Notes: generated from the sequence alone by a model not told the origin. Positions 6,472 to 15,881 are shown, counted from the stretch's first letter. The stretch is 61,892 nt of DNA from JACQHM01 sp964535215 (GCA_964535215.1 CAZHST010000021.1:1-61892), one strand, 5' to 3'. Program-made: numbers and translations.

Positions 6472-8880
6472 GTGCGAGTCAGTTGGAAGTGGCTGCAGGA
6501 GTTCGTCGAGATCCCGATCACCCCGGAGGAGCTTCGGGAACGCCTCACCATGGCCGGGCTGGAGGTCGAGGCCCTGGAAAAGATCACCGCGGATTTTCAC
6601 AGGGTTGTGGTGGGGAGGATCCGTCGGATCCAGGAGCATCCCCAGGATCCGAGGCTTCTCCTGTGCGATGTCGATGTCGGCAAGGACTGTCTCTCCATCG
6701 TCTGTGGCGCCCACAATATTAAGGAAGGAGATACAGTCCCCGTCGCCCTCCCAGGGGCCACCCTTCCGGGAGGGAGACGGATTGAGACCTCCGTCATCAA
6801 AGGGGTCCAATCCCAAGGGATGCTCTGCTCGGAGGCAGAGCTGGCCCTCGGACCAGACGCCTCGGGGATCATGACCCTCCCGGGGACGCTTGTTCTTGGG
6901 CAGAACCTTCAGAAGGCCCTGGACCTGGAGGATGTGATCCTGGAGGTGGCGGTCACGCCGAATCGGGGCGATTGCCTTTCCCATCTCGGGATCGCCCGGG
7001 AAATCGCTGCCCTCCTTCGAAAACCCCTACGCCTCCCGAGGATCAGGGTAAAAGAGCGGGGGCCTTCTATCGAGACCTTGACCTCTGTCGAGATCCTGAA
7101 TCCCGAGCTCTGCCCGAGGTATGCCGCCCGGGTGATCCTGAACGTCCAGATCAACCCTTCCCCGTTCTGGCTGAGGAGGAGGCTCCAGACCCTCGGGTTC
7201 AGGGCCATTAACAACGTTGTGGATGCGACAAACTATTGTATGCTGGAGCTAGGGCAACCCCTCCACGCCTTCGACTTTGAAAAGCTGGGCGGGAGAAAGA
7301 TTGTCGTCCGAACGGCGAGGGAGGGGGAGCGAATCGTCACCTTGGACGGCGTAGAGCGGACCTTGGCCCCGGGGATGCTGACCATCGCTGACGCCACCGT
7401 CCCGGTGGCCGTTGCCGGGGTCATGGGGGGGCTAGAGAGCGAGGTGACCGATTTCACCCGCCACCTCCTCTTAGAGAGCGCCTTCTTCGATCCGGTGAGT
7501 ATCCGCCGGACCTCGAAGGCCCTTGGCCTCTCGACCGAAGCCTCCTACCGCTTCGAGCGGTGGGTCGATCCGGAGGGATGCATCCGGGCCTTGGACCGGG
7601 TGGCCGCCTTGATCGCCGACCTTGCCGGTGGGGAGGTGGCAAGAGGGGTGGTGGATCAGGACCTTAGGGCGATGCCTCCCCGGACCATCCCCTTACGGCT
7701 GAAGCGGGTCGAGGGGATCCTCGGAACACCGGTCGAACCCCGGGAGGTCAGGAGGATCCTCCGGGCCTTGGGCCTTAGGGTCCGTGGCCGGGGGAGGACC
7801 CTGGAGGTGCTGGTTCCAACCTTTCGAAGGGACCTGGAGCGGGAGATTGATCTGATCGAAGAGATCTCTCGGATCTGGGGCTTCGACCGGATCCCGGTGA
7901 GCATCCCGGCGATCCGTCCCAAGCCCGCGGCGGCATCTTCTTCATTAAAGGTTGAGAGAAAGGCCAAGCGGCTCATGGCTGCCGCCGGCTTCTACGAGGC
8001 CGTGAATTTCAGCTTTACAGGTGAAGAAGTCTTTGATACCTTGAAACTGGTCCCTGAAGATCCGCTACGCCAGGCGGTAAGGATTAGGAACCCCCTGAGC
8101 GGGGAAGGGGCCGTTCTCCGAACGAGCCTTCTTCCCGGTTTGCTGAGGAACGTGGCCTTGGACGAAAGCCGACGCATGCGGGCGACCCGAATGACCAGGC
8201 TCTTCGAGGTGGGGAGGACCTTTCATCCGGAGGGGGAAAGGACCCTTCCGAAGGAGGGCCTCCACTTGGCCGCCGTGGCCGTGGGGTTCCGGGAGGAACC
8301 CTCTTGGAAAGGGTCAAAGGAGCAGGTGGATTTTTACGATCTCAAAGGGGTTTTAGAAGCCATCGCCCGGGAGTTCGGGATCACCCTCATGTTCCAGAAA
8401 GGGGAACCGGTCCCCTACTTCCATCCAACCCGCCAGGCCTTTGTCTCTTTTGAGGGGATCCCGTTGGGGGTCATCGGGCAGGTGAGGCGGGAAGTGGCCC
8501 AGGGGTTTGGCCTTGAATCCCTCCCCTTTGCCTTCGAGATTGATCTGGGCCTCTTGGCCTCTCTCGGGAAGGAAGAGCGGACATTTACGCCCCTCCCCAA
8601 GTTCCCGGCGGTCGTCAGGGATGTGGCCCTCCTGGTTCCGGAAGAGGCCGAGGCCCTTGCGATTCAACGATTCATCGAAGAGGCTGGTGGGGAGCTCGTC
8701 GAGGAGGTGAAGATCTTTGATGTCTATCGGGGGGAGGGGATCCCGGAAGGAAAGAAAAGCCTGGCCTTCTCGATCGCCTTTCGGGCCGTTGATCGGACCC
8801 TGACCGATGAAGAGGTGAACACGCTCCACAGCCAGGTGTTGAACCGGCTACGGGAGGAATTGGGGGCGACGATCCGATGA
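6472..8880 (+). CDS. pheT: Phenylalanyl-tRNA synthetase beta subunit
   Basis: The 802-residue PheT has the standard layout: an N-terminal tRNA-binding (EMAP-like) domain (ADFHRVVVGRIRRIQEHPQ, CGAHNIKEGD), the B3/B4 editing domain (about 210-390, including NNVVDATNYCMLELGQPLHAFD), B5 (about 400-475), the catalytic-like core and a C-terminal anticodon-binding domain (FPAVVRDVALLVPEE). The GTG at 6472 has the site AGGAGG nine bases ahead and begins VRVSWKWLQEFV, a typical PheT start. The frame extends 15 codons upstream without support. The stop overlaps the next start as ATGA, indicating translational coupling with a cell-division pair. Confidence 0.96.
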   Translation: MRVSWKWLQEFVEIPITPEELRERLTMAGLEVEALEKITADFHRVVVGRIRRIQEHPQDPRLLLCDVDVGKDCLSIVCGAHNIKEGDTVPVALPGATLPGGRRIETSVIKGVQSQGMLCSEAELALGPDASGIMTLPGTLVLGQNLQKALDLEDVILEVAVTPNRGDCLSHLGIAREIAALLRKPLRLPRIRVKERGPSIETLTSVEILNPELCPRYAARVILNVQINPSPFWLRRRLQTLGFRAINNVVDATNYCMLELGQPLHAFDFEKLGGRKIVVRTAREGERIVTLDGVERTLAPGMLTIADATVPVAVAGVMGGLESEVTDFTRHLLLESAFFDPVSIRRTSKALGLSTEASYRFERWVDPEGCIRALDRVAALIADLAGGEVARGVVDQDLRAMPPRTIPLRLKRVEGILGTPVEPREVRRILRALGLRVRGRGRTLEVLVPTFRRDLEREIDLIEEISRIWGFDRIPVSIPAIRPKPAAASSSLKVERKAKRLMAAAGFYEAVNFSFTGEEVFDTLKLVPEDPLRQAVRIRNPLSGEGAVLRTSLLPGLLRNVALDESRRMRATRMTRLFEVGRTFHPEGERTLPKEGLHLAAVAVGFREEPSWKGSKEQVDFYDLKGVLEAIAREFGITLMFQKGEPVPYFHPTRQAFVSFEGIPLGVIGQVRREVAQGFGLESLPFAFEIDLGLLASLGKEERTFTPLPKFPAVVRDVALLVPEEAEALAIQRFIEEAGGELVEEVKIFDVYRGEGIPEGKKSLAFSIAFRAVDRTLTDEEVNTLHSQVLNRLREELGATIR

Positions 8881-9161
8881 TTGTCGAGCGACTCAAGGAG
8901 CTGGAGGCTAAGGTCAAGGCTGCTGTCATGCTGATCGCTGAACTCAGGGAGGAACGAGCAGCCCTTCAAACGAAGGTTCAGGAGTTGGAGCGGGAGCTCC
9001 ACTCCAAGGGAGAGATGCTCCAGGCGGTGCAGGCCGAACGGGATCAGACCTTTGCCCAGGTTCAACGACTTCAGGAAGAGCGGGAGGAGGTCCGATCCAA
9101 GGTGGAGGCGCTCCTCGAGGAGATCTCGAAGATCGAGGCCTCCATCGAGGGGCAGGCGTAA
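8877..9161 (+). CDS. Small coiled-coil protein, ZapB-like
   Basis: The protein is 94 residues of almost uninterrupted heptad pattern (MIVERLKELEAKVKAAVMLI, then LQTKVQELERELHSKGEML). It has no membrane segment and no cysteine. Its start overlaps the pheT stop (ATGA), and it lies 11 bases ahead of zapA. Small coiled coils beside zapA in other bacteria behave like ZapB, bridging ZapA-coated FtsZ rings. Sequence alone cannot prove this, since coiled coils resemble each other, so the name rests on size, structure and neighbour. Confidence 0.7.
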   Translation: MIVERLKELEAKVKAAVMLIAELREERAALQTKVQELERELHSKGEMLQAVQAERDQTFAQVQRLQEEREEVRSKVEALLEEISKIEASIEGQA

Positions 9162-9172
9162 GAAGAATAGAG

Positions 9173-9466
9173 ATGGCGGCTTCTGAACATCTCGTTCAGG
9201 TGGAGATCTTCGGGGAACGTTACACTGTCCGGTCAGAGGAGGATCCTGGCCATATCCATCGTGTGGCCCAATACGTGGACGCGAAGTTTTACGAGATCGC
9301 CAAACGGTCCCCTTCCCTCCCTTCCCCCAAGATGGCCATCCTGGCCTCGTTGGAGATTGCCGATGAGCTACTGAAGCTCGAGGAGGAAAGGGGAAGAATC
9401 GAAGCAGAGGTCGTCGCCAGGATCGGAGAGCTGGTCCGTCTCCTGGACGCGGAGCTCCAGCGTTGA
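9173..9466 (+). CDS. zapA: Cell division protein ZapA
   Basis: The 97-residue protein has the ZapA fold: an N-terminal beta-rich segment (HLVQVEIFGERYTVRSEED), the linker helix GHIHRVAQYVDAKFYEI and a C-terminal coiled coil from about residue 60 (KMAILASLEIADELLKLEEE). ZapA crosslinks FtsZ filaments at midcell. A ZapB-like gene lies just upstream and the folate enzyme gene directly downstream, overlapping by one base (TGATG). The zapA/5-formyl-THF cyclo-ligase pairing is common. In proteobacteria 6S RNA lies between the two, but there is no room for it here. Confidence 0.9.
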   Translation: MAASEHLVQVEIFGERYTVRSEEDPGHIHRVAQYVDAKFYEIAKRSPSLPSPKMAILASLEIADELLKLEEERGRIEAEVVARIGELVRLLDAELQR

Positions 9467-10071
9467 TGGAGCCGAAGTCCACCGTCCGGCAGAGGATCCT
9501 CCAGGCGCGCGACGCCCTCCCTGGAGAGGAGCGGCGGTGGCGGAGCCGGGTCATCCATGACCGGCTGAAAGCGTTTCCCCCATTCCGGGAAGGGAAGGCA
9601 GCGCTCTTCTATGCCTCCTTCCGGGGCGAGGTGGAGACGGAGGAGCTGATCAAGGCATGGCTGGCTTCAGGGAAGGTGGCCTTCCTGCCGGTTGTGATCT
9701 CCGATGAAAAGGCGCTTTTGATTTCCCGGATCTTGAGCCTCGATGAGCTTCACCCCGGTTTTCACGGCATCCCCGAGCCCAAGGAGGAATTTCTTCGGCC
9801 CGTCAATATCGAGGCGGTGGAACTGGCCGTGGTCCCGGGTGTGGCCTTTGACCTTCGGGGTCACCGGCTTGGTTATGGGGGCGGCTATTACGACCGACTC
9901 TTGGGTCTCCTCCCCCGTTCAGCTTGGAAGATCGGGCTTGCCTTCGAGCTTCAGATCCTCCCCTCCCTTCCTACCTCCACCCATGATATCGCTGTCGATG
10001 CCATCGTCACCGAGGAGCGGATCATCCTCCCGGAGCGATCGCCAAGGGCGGTCCTGCCCTTCCCGATCTGA
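9466..10071 (+). CDS. 5-formyltetrahydrofolate cyclo-ligase
   Basis: The enzyme converts 5-formyl-THF to 5,10-methenyl-THF using ATP, returning a folate storage form to the one-carbon pool. The 201-residue protein carries the family core: KAALFYASFRGEVETEELI, then LAVVPGVAFDLRGHRLGYGG followed by GYYDRLL (substrate and nucleotide loop), and an IAVDAIVTEERII end. The ATG at 9466 overlaps the zapA stop; the TTG one codon earlier is less likely. folD lies 1.5 kb downstream on the same strand, so two folate enzymes share this block. Confidence 0.93.
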   Translation: MEPKSTVRQRILQARDALPGEERRWRSRVIHDRLKAFPPFREGKAALFYASFRGEVETEELIKAWLASGKVAFLPVVISDEKALLISRILSLDELHPGFHGIPEPKEEFLRPVNIEAVELAVVPGVAFDLRGHRLGYGGGYYDRLLGLLPRSAWKIGLAFELQILPSLPTSTHDIAVDAIVTEERIILPERSPRAVLPFPI

Positions 10072-10085
10072 AAGGGGTGAGTCCA

Positions 10086-11606
10086 TTGTCCATACAGAAC
10101 GTGATTCCGTTGATCCTCCTGTTGATCCTCGTCGGGTTCGTGGCAGGGGGTTTGTGGGTTCAACGATTCCTCCAGCGGAAGAGGGGGGAGATCGAAACCG
10201 AAAGGAAGCGGATCCTGGAGGAGGCAGAGCGAGCGGCGGAGGTTAGGCGGAAAGAGCTGGAGCTTAGGGCCAAGGAGGCAGCCCTCCGGACCAGGGCGGA
10301 GCTCGAACGCGAGGGCCGGGAGCGGCGTCAGGAGTTCTCCCGGTGGGAACGGAAGCTGGCCCAGCGGGAGGAGGCGTTGGACCGACGGGAGCGGGAGCTG
10401 GAGGCCAGGCTGAGGAGTGTCGCCGAGGCCGAGGCCCGGTACAGGGCTCTCTTGGAGGAGGAGCGACTGAAGCTCGAACAGATGGCCGGCATGACTGTTG
10501 AGGAGGCGAAGAGGAGCCTGCTCCAGCGGGTCGAGGAGGAGGCCAGGCTTGAAGCGATCGCCTTGGTGAAACGGCTCGAGGAGGAGGCCAAGCTTGAGGC
10601 CGAGTGGAAGAGTCGGGAGATCCTTGCCATGGCCATCGAGCGGTGTGCTGCCGAGTTCGTGGCCGAGGCGACCGTGTCCGTTGTCAACCTCCCAAATGAC
10701 GAGATCAAGGGGAGGATCATCGGGCGGGAAGGACGGAACATCCGCGCCTTTCAGAGGGCCACGGGGGTGGATCTGATCGTGGATGACACCCCTGAAGCGG
10801 TGATCCTTTCTGCCTTTGACCCCGTGAGACGGGAGATTGCCAGGATTGCCTTGGAGAGACTCGTCGCGGACGGGAGGATCCATCCCGCCCGGATCGAAGA
10901 GACTGTGGAAAAGGCCAAGATGGAGGTTGAGCGGAGCATCCAGGAGGCGGGGGAGCAGGCCTGTGTCGAGCTGGGGATCGTAGGGATGCACCCCGAGCTG
11001 GTGAAGATGGTGGGGCGCTTGAAGTACCGGTATAGCTATGGCCAGAACCAGCTCCACCATGCCAAAGAGGTTGCCCGTCTCGCCGGGATCATGGCCGCCG
11101 AGTTGGCCCTTGACCCGGATGTGGCGAAGCGGGCTGGGCTCCTCCATGACATTGGCAAGGCTGCCGATGGAACCCATGAGGGGAACCACACCCAGATTGC
11201 CGTTGACCTCTGCAAGCGGTACAAGGAACCGGCCAAGGTGGTGAGTGCCATTGCTTCCCACCATGAGGATACGGAGGTCGAGTGTCTGGAGGCCGTCCTC
11301 CTCCAGGCAGCCGATACCCTCTCCGCGGCCAGGCCGGGGGCCCGCCGGGAGTTGCTGGAGGCCTACGTCAAGCGGATGGAGAAGCTGGAAGAACTTGCCT
11401 CTTCCTTTCCAGGGGTGAAGCAGGCCTACGCCATCCAAGCCGGGCGGGAGGTCCGGATCATCGTTGAGGGTGAGGAGGTTTCCGACCTGATGGTCTACCA
11501 GCTCGCCAAGGACATCTCCAAGAGGATCGAGGAGGAGTTGGAGTATCCGGGGCAGATCAAGGTCACCGTCATCCGGGAGACCCGGGCTGTCGAATTTGCC
11601 AGATAA
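10086..11606 (+). CDS. rny: Ribonuclease Y
   Basis: RNase Y is a membrane-bound endoribonuclease that starts mRNA decay. About 506 residues show an N-terminal membrane helix (VIPLILLLILVGFVAGGLWV) and a long charged coiled coil (about 25-185). A KH domain follows (IKGRIIGREGRNIRAFQRAT), then the HD domain with catalytic HD (AGLLHDIGKA) and ASHHEDTE. Length matches the roughly 510-520 residue family. TTG at 10086 is favoured because AAGGGGTGA stands at the right distance; the GTG at 10077 lies within that site. Its place just upstream of folD is unremarkable. Confidence 0.95.
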   Translation: MSIQNVIPLILLLILVGFVAGGLWVQRFLQRKRGEIETERKRILEEAERAAEVRRKELELRAKEAALRTRAELEREGRERRQEFSRWERKLAQREEALDRRERELEARLRSVAEAEARYRALLEEERLKLEQMAGMTVEEAKRSLLQRVEEEARLEAIALVKRLEEEAKLEAEWKSREILAMAIERCAAEFVAEATVSVVNLPNDEIKGRIIGREGRNIRAFQRATGVDLIVDDTPEAVILSAFDPVRREIARIALERLVADGRIHPARIEETVEKAKMEVERSIQEAGEQACVELGIVGMHPELVKMVGRLKYRYSYGQNQLHHAKEVARLAGIMAAELALDPDVAKRAGLLHDIGKAADGTHEGNHTQIAVDLCKRYKEPAKVVSAIASHHEDTEVECLEAVLLQAADTLSAARPGARRELLEAYVKRMEKLEELASSFPGVKQAYAIQAGREVRIIVEGEEVSDLMVYQLAKDISKRIEEELEYPGQIKVTVIRETRAVEFAR

Positions 11607-11618
11607 GGGAGGAGAGCC

Positions 11619-12473
11619 GTGCCGGCCAAGCTGATTGACGGACGGGCCATCGCCCAGCGGATCCGCTACCAGGTGAAGGAAGAGGTCCTCACGCTTCGAA
11701 AGGAGTTCCAGGTGGTTCCCACGCTGGCAGTGATCCTGGTCGGGGATGATCCCGCCTCAGCCATCTACGTGCGGAACAAGGCCAAGGCTTGTGGAGAGGT
11801 GGGGATCCGGTCTGACCAGTACCTCCTCCCAGCCGATGTTTCTCCTGAAGACCTCTTGAACCTCATCGAATCCTTGAACAACGATGATACCGTGCATGGG
11901 ATCCTGGTCCAGCTCCCGCTCCCACCCCATATCAGCGAGCGGAGGGTCCTGGAGGCGGTCCACCCGATGAAGGACGTGGACGGTTTTCACCCCAAGAATT
12001 TGGGCGGGTTGTTGATCGGTAATCCTCTGTTCATCGCCTCCACCCCGTTGGGCATCTTGGAGCTTTTAGATCAGACGGGGATTGAGATCGAAGGGAAGCA
12101 TGCGGTGGTAGTCGGGTGGAGCGTCATTGTGGGGAAACCTACCGCCTTTTTGCTCCTGCAGCGAAACGCCACCGTCACCATCTGTCACGTGAAGACGGCC
12201 GATCTGGCTCACCACACCAGGCAGGCTGACATCCTCATCGTCGCCGCCGGGAAGCCAGCCCTGATCCAGGGCTCCATGGTCAAGGAGGGGGTGGTGGTGG
12301 TGGACGTGGGGATCAACCGGGTGGGGGAGAAACTGGTGGGGGATGTGGACTTTGAGTCGGTTAAAGAGCGGGCTTCCTTCATTACCCCTGTCCCGGGAGG
12401 GGTGGGGCCTGTGACGGTTGCCATGCTCCTCCGGAACACCCTGGAGGCTTACAAACGGGCCTGTAAGCGGTGA
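11619..12473 (+). CDS. folD: Bifunctional methylene-THF dehydrogenase/cyclohydrolase FolD
   Basis: FolD interconverts 5,10-methylene-THF and 10-formyl-THF through two steps using NADP. The 284-residue protein contains AIYVRNKAKACGEVGI (with the catalytic lysine of the Y-x3-K motif), GILVQLPLPPHI, the DVDGFHP loop and the Rossmann part GWSVIVGKPTAFLLLQRNAT. The last would normally read VVGRSxIVGxP, so Arg is replaced by Trp at GWS. The end PVPGGVGPVTVAMLLRNTLE is typical. GTG is the start, with GGAGGAG eight bases ahead. It pairs functionally with the formyl-THF cyclo-ligase two genes upstream. Confidence 0.96.
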   Translation: MPAKLIDGRAIAQRIRYQVKEEVLTLRKEFQVVPTLAVILVGDDPASAIYVRNKAKACGEVGIRSDQYLLPADVSPEDLLNLIESLNNDDTVHGILVQLPLPPHISERRVLEAVHPMKDVDGFHPKNLGGLLIGNPLFIASTPLGILELLDQTGIEIEGKHAVVVGWSVIVGKPTAFLLLQRNATVTICHVKTADLAHHTRQADILIVAAGKPALIQGSMVKEGVVVVDVGINRVGEKLVGDVDFESVKERASFITPVPGGVGPVTVAMLLRNTLEAYKRACKR

Positions 12474-12526
12474 GGGGACGTGAGGTCTTCTCCGGGTGAT
12501 GGGAAGGTCGCCCTGAGGATGCAACG

Positions 12527-13513
12527 ATGCCGGCCAACCTGCCACCCCAGTACTTTGAAGCCGAGCGATGGTTCCGGGAGGCGAGGACACCTGCTGAGAA
12601 GATCCGGGCTATTGAGGCGATGCTTGCCGTCATCCCGAAGCATAAAGGGACGGAGAAACTGATCGGGGATCTCCGACGGAGGATCTCGAAGCTCAGAGAG
12701 GAGGCATCAAAAAAGGGCGGTCCGAAGAGGGGGGCCCTCTTTTCCGTCGAAAGGGAGGGGGCTGGCCAGGTGGCCCTGGTCGGTCCCCCTAACGTGGGGA
12801 AATCCACGCTCCTTTCCTGTCTCACCCATGCCACCCCGGAGGTGGCCGATTATCCCTTCACGACCCGAGCCCCTCTCCCCGGCATGATGCCTTTCGAGAA
12901 TATCCAGATCCAACTGGTAGACCTCCCGCCTCTCTTCCCCGGTCACACCGAACCCTGGATCGGAGGGATCGTCCGAAACGCGGACCTGCTTCTCATGGTT
13001 GTTGATCTTCTCGAGGATCCCCTGGAGCAGGTCGAGATGGTCCTTGGGGAGCTGGAGCGGATGAAGATCCGGCCGGTGGGCCAGAAGGGGGAGGAGCTTC
13101 CTGGGGAGTCCGGGGTGATCCTGAAAAAGGCCATCCTTGTCGGGAATAAAGGGGATGGCAAAGGGGCTACGGATCGTAGGGCCTTCCTGGTCGAAGGGTA
13201 CCGGGACCGCTTTCCCATTTTTGTCCTCTCCGCGAAGGAACGGGCAAATCTGGAGGCCTTGAAAGAGGGGATCTACCAGGGGCTGGGGATTCTTCGCGTG
13301 TATACCAAGGTGCCCGGGAAACCCCCAGATCTGTCGGCCCCTTTCGTCCTCCCTCTTGGGAGCACGATCCTCGATGTGGCTTCCTCGATCCACAAGGATT
13401 TTGTCAAGAAGCTCAAATTCGCCAGGCTCTGGCGCCGGGGGATGTTGGAGGGCATGCGGGTGCCGCGGGAATTCCTCGTCCGGGACGGCGATGTTGTCGA
13501 ACTTCATCTCTGA
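12527..13513 (+). CDS. DRG/Obg-type GTPase with TGS domain
   Basis: The 328-residue protein has an N-terminal helical region (about 1-75) rich in basic residues, then a GTPase domain: G1 VALVGPPNVGKSTLLS, G2/G3 YPFTTRAP...VDLPPLFP, and a G4 replaced by VGNKGDGKG instead of a plain NKxD. A TGS domain closes the protein (ILRVYTKVPGK, then DVASSIHKDFVKKLKFARLW). The architecture is that of DRG proteins, common in archaea and eukaryotes and present in some bacteria, with roles around the ribosome. G3 reads VDLPP rather than DxxG, as in other DRG-like members. The exact cellular role is unknown. Confidence 0.85.
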   Translation: MPANLPPQYFEAERWFREARTPAEKIRAIEAMLAVIPKHKGTEKLIGDLRRRISKLREEASKKGGPKRGALFSVEREGAGQVALVGPPNVGKSTLLSCLTHATPEVADYPFTTRAPLPGMMPFENIQIQLVDLPPLFPGHTEPWIGGIVRNADLLLMVVDLLEDPLEQVEMVLGELERMKIRPVGQKGEELPGESGVILKKAILVGNKGDGKGATDRRAFLVEGYRDRFPIFVLSAKERANLEALKEGIYQGLGILRVYTKVPGKPPDLSAPFVLPLGSTILDVASSIHKDFVKKLKFARLWRRGMLEGMRVPREFLVRDGDVVELHL

Positions 13514-13546
13514 AAAGGCCTGAGTCTCTAGGGTCCTTCTCACGGG

Positions 13547-14578
13547 ATGGCTGCGATCTTTCACGCCAGGCTGATTCACGATCCGTTCAATGACCCAGGC
13601 GTCTTCATAAGGCTCCAGTGGGAGAGAAGGGCTTTTCTGTTCGACCTGGGAGACCTCTCGCCCATTCCAGCAGGGGAGCTTCTCAAGGTGACTGATGTCT
13701 TTGTCTCCCATGCTCATATGGACCACTTTATCGGCTTCGATCCGCTCCTCCGGGTCCTCCTTGGTCGGGAAAAGGCCTTAAGACTCTTTGGACCCCCTGG
13801 ATTCCTTGGCCATGTGGAGGGAAAGCTCAAAGGCTTTACCTGGAACCTGGTGGATGCTTACCCCCTGGTCCTGGAGGTCCACGAGATCCATCCGGGGGAG
13901 ATCCACTCCGCCTTCTTCCCGTGTCGGGAGCGGTTCGAGCGTCGGGATCTGGGGAGACGGCCTTTTAAGGGCCTCCTCCTGGACGAGCCCCTCTTCGTGG
14001 TCAAGGCGGTCCACCTGGACCACCGGATTCCCTGCTTGGGCTTTGCGTTGGAGGAGAAGGTTCATCTCAACATTGACAGGGACCGTCTTCAGCGCTTGGG
14101 CTGGCCGGTGGGGCCGTGGCTTTCGGAGCTCAAGCGACAGATCCGGGAGGGGAGGCCTGACGAATCCCTTTTTGTCGCCCGATGGCGGTGGGACGGGGAG
14201 GTCGTGGAACGAACGGCCAGGTTGGGGGAGCTAAAGGCCCAGATTGTCAGGGTGGGCAAGGGCCAGAAGATTGCCTATGTCACCGACATCCTGTACAGCG
14301 AGGAGAACCGCGCGAAGGTGGTGGAGCTGGCCCGGGATGCCGACCTCTTCTTCTGCGAGGCCGCGTATTTAGAGCGCGATCGGGACAAGGCTCAGGAACG
14401 GTATCACCTGACGGCGAGGCAGGCCGGCTCCCTGGCCCGGGAAGCAGGGATTCGGAAGCTGGTCCTCTTCCACTTCTCACCCAGGTACCGGGACGAGGTC
14501 AGCGAATTGTATCGGGAGGCGGAGGAGGCCTTCGGAGGGGCCGTGGTCATCCCTTCGGGACTGGCCGATGAAGGCTAG
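13547..14578 (+). CDS. RNase Z-like metallo-beta-lactamase-fold hydrolase
   Basis: The 343-residue protein shows the zinc motif VSHAHMDHFIGFD (HxHxDH), a second histidine-containing segment VVKAVHLDHRIPCLGF, the Asp region IAYVTDILYSEEN and a C-terminal LVLFHFSPRY. The pattern HxHxDH...H...D...H with a central insertion resembles tRNase Z/ElaC, which matures tRNA 3' ends. The pre-tRNA-binding exosite arm is not obvious, and the two tRNAs in this window encode their CCA. It could therefore be a related RNase Z-like phosphodiesterase. It follows the GTPase by 33 bases and is probably in the same transcript. Confidence 0.75.
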   Translation: MAAIFHARLIHDPFNDPGVFIRLQWERRAFLFDLGDLSPIPAGELLKVTDVFVSHAHMDHFIGFDPLLRVLLGREKALRLFGPPGFLGHVEGKLKGFTWNLVDAYPLVLEVHEIHPGEIHSAFFPCRERFERRDLGRRPFKGLLLDEPLFVVKAVHLDHRIPCLGFALEEKVHLNIDRDRLQRLGWPVGPWLSELKRQIREGRPDESLFVARWRWDGEVVERTARLGELKAQIVRVGKGQKIAYVTDILYSEENRAKVVELARDADLFFCEAAYLERDRDKAQERYHLTARQAGSLAREAGIRKLVLFHFSPRYRDEVSELYREAEEAFGGAVVIPSGLADEG

Positions 14579-14656
14579 AAGATGGGGATTCGTCCGATCT
14601 TCGGGGGGTTCTTCCTCATCACGACTAACCAAGACGTTACCTTCAGGAGAGCTGTT

Positions 14657-15112
14657 GTGAGGATCGAGAGGGATATTTCCAAGGTGCAGGTGATCAAGCC
14701 GGCGGTGTCGGCGGTGATCTTCGACGGGAACGGGAGGGTCCTCCTCCACCGTCGTTCAGACAACGGCCAATGGGGCCTCCCCGGGGGATCGGTGGAGATC
14801 GGGGAAACGGTCTCCCAGGCGCTGGTCCGGGAGGTCAAGGAGGAAACGGGGCTTGATGTCCAGATCATCAGGTGCGTGGGCATCTACTCGGACCCCCGCT
14901 TTCAGATGGTCCGCTACCCTGATGGTAGAGGGGTCCATTACATCTCCACGGTCTTTGAGTGTCAGATCACAGGCGGCACCTTGACACTCTCACCGGAGAC
15001 GCTGGAACTGGGTTTCTTCGATCCCTCCGATCTGCCTCCTGACATTGTTCCGCTCCACGTCATCAGGATCCAGGACGCGGTGAAGAGGCAGGAGGCTGCG
15101 TTCATCCGTTAG
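14657..15112 (+). CDS. Nudix hydrolase
   Basis: The Nudix box is complete: GGSVEIGETVSQALVREV followed by KEETGLDV (GX5EX7REUXEEXGU). It is preceded by the strand AVSAVIFDGNGRVLLHRRSD, so the protein hydrolyses a nucleoside diphosphate linked to another moiety. The substrate cannot be read from the sequence; sanitising or ADP-ribose-type roles are usual for this size. GTG at 14657 with AGGAG seven bases ahead gives 151 residues. An in-frame ATG at 14582 would add 25 residues and lies directly behind the previous stop. A conserved SDR gene follows after 13 bases. Confidence 0.85.
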   Translation: MRIERDISKVQVIKPAVSAVIFDGNGRVLLHRRSDNGQWGLPGGSVEIGETVSQALVREVKEETGLDVQIIRCVGIYSDPRFQMVRYPDGRGVHYISTVFECQITGGTLTLSPETLELGFFDPSDLPPDIVPLHVIRIQDAVKRQEAAFIR

Positions 15113-15125
15113 GGAGGAGGACGCT

Positions 15126-15881
15126 ATGAGGCTCAAAGGGTTGACGGCCCTCATCACGGGAGGAGGAACGGGGATTGGGCGGGCAACAGCCCTTCTGTTC
15201 GCGAAGGAGGGGGCAGGGGTTGCCGTGAACTACTCGAAGTCCCAGGACAAAGCGGAGGAAGTGGCCAGGCTGGCCCGTGAGATGGGGGTCAAGGCGATGG
15301 CCATCAGGGCTGATGTTTCGAAGGATAGCGAGGCGCGGGCGCTGGTGGAGAAGGTCGTGGCTGAATTCGGGCGGCTTGACATCCTGGTGAACAATGCCGG
15401 TTTCACCAGAAGGGTTGACCACCGAGACCTGGAGGCACTGACCGAGGAGATCTGGGACCGGACCTTCGACGTGAACCTGAAGGGGGCCTTCTATTGCGCC
15501 AGGGCGGCTATCCCGGTGATGAAAAGACAGGGAGGCGGGAGCATCATCAACGTGGCTTCGGTAGCAGGGCTCACCGGGTTTGGAAGCTCCATCGCCTATT
15601 GTGCGTCCAAAGCGGGGATGATCTCCCTCACAAAATCCTTGGCCAGGGCCTTTTCCCCCGAGATCCGGGTGAATGCCATCGCCCCAGGCTTCATTGAGAC
15701 AGGCTTTGTCAACTGGGAACCGGAGATCGTTGAGCGGTCGCGTCGGACGAACCCCTTGGGCCGGAACTTCCAGCCTGAAGAGGTGGCCGAGGCAGCCCTG
15801 TTTCTCGCGGTGACCTCTGCCCTGACTGGCCAGACCATCATGGTGGATGGTGGCCTCACCGTTCTGGGACCTAAGTTTTAA
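15126..15881 (+). CDS. Short-chain dehydrogenase/reductase, FabG-like
   Basis: The 251-residue classical SDR has the cofactor motif ITGGGTGIGRATALLF, the NNAG motif (ILVNNAGFTRRV), catalytic Ser and Tyr-x3-Lys in VASVAGLTGFGSS and YCASKAGM, and the end QTIMVDGGLTVLGPKF. VNYSKS after the second strand suggests NADP(H) preference. Family members reduce 3-oxoacyl-ACP or diverse ketones and sugars. Substrate is not defined: it is unlinked to fatty-acid genes and convergent with a beta-hydroxyacid dehydrogenase. The stop shares four bases with the opposing gene. The GGAGGAGG site ahead of the ATG is strong. Confidence 0.88.
   Translation: MRLKGLTALITGGGTGIGRATALLFAKEGAGVAVNYSKSQDKAEEVARLAREMGVKAMAIRADVSKDSEARALVEKVVAEFGRLDILVNNAGFTRRVDHRDLEALTEEIWDRTFDVNLKGAFYCARAAIPVMKRQGGGSIINVASVAGLTGFGSSIAYCASKAGMISLTKSLARAFSPEIRVNAIAPGFIETGFVNWEPEIVERSRRTNPLGRNFQPEEVAEAALFLAVTSALTGQTIMVDGGLTVLGPKF

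Noticed and set aside
9464..9468. 6S RNA gene expected between zapA and the folate cyclo-ligase gene
   Set aside because: The two genes overlap by one base, so there is no room for it.
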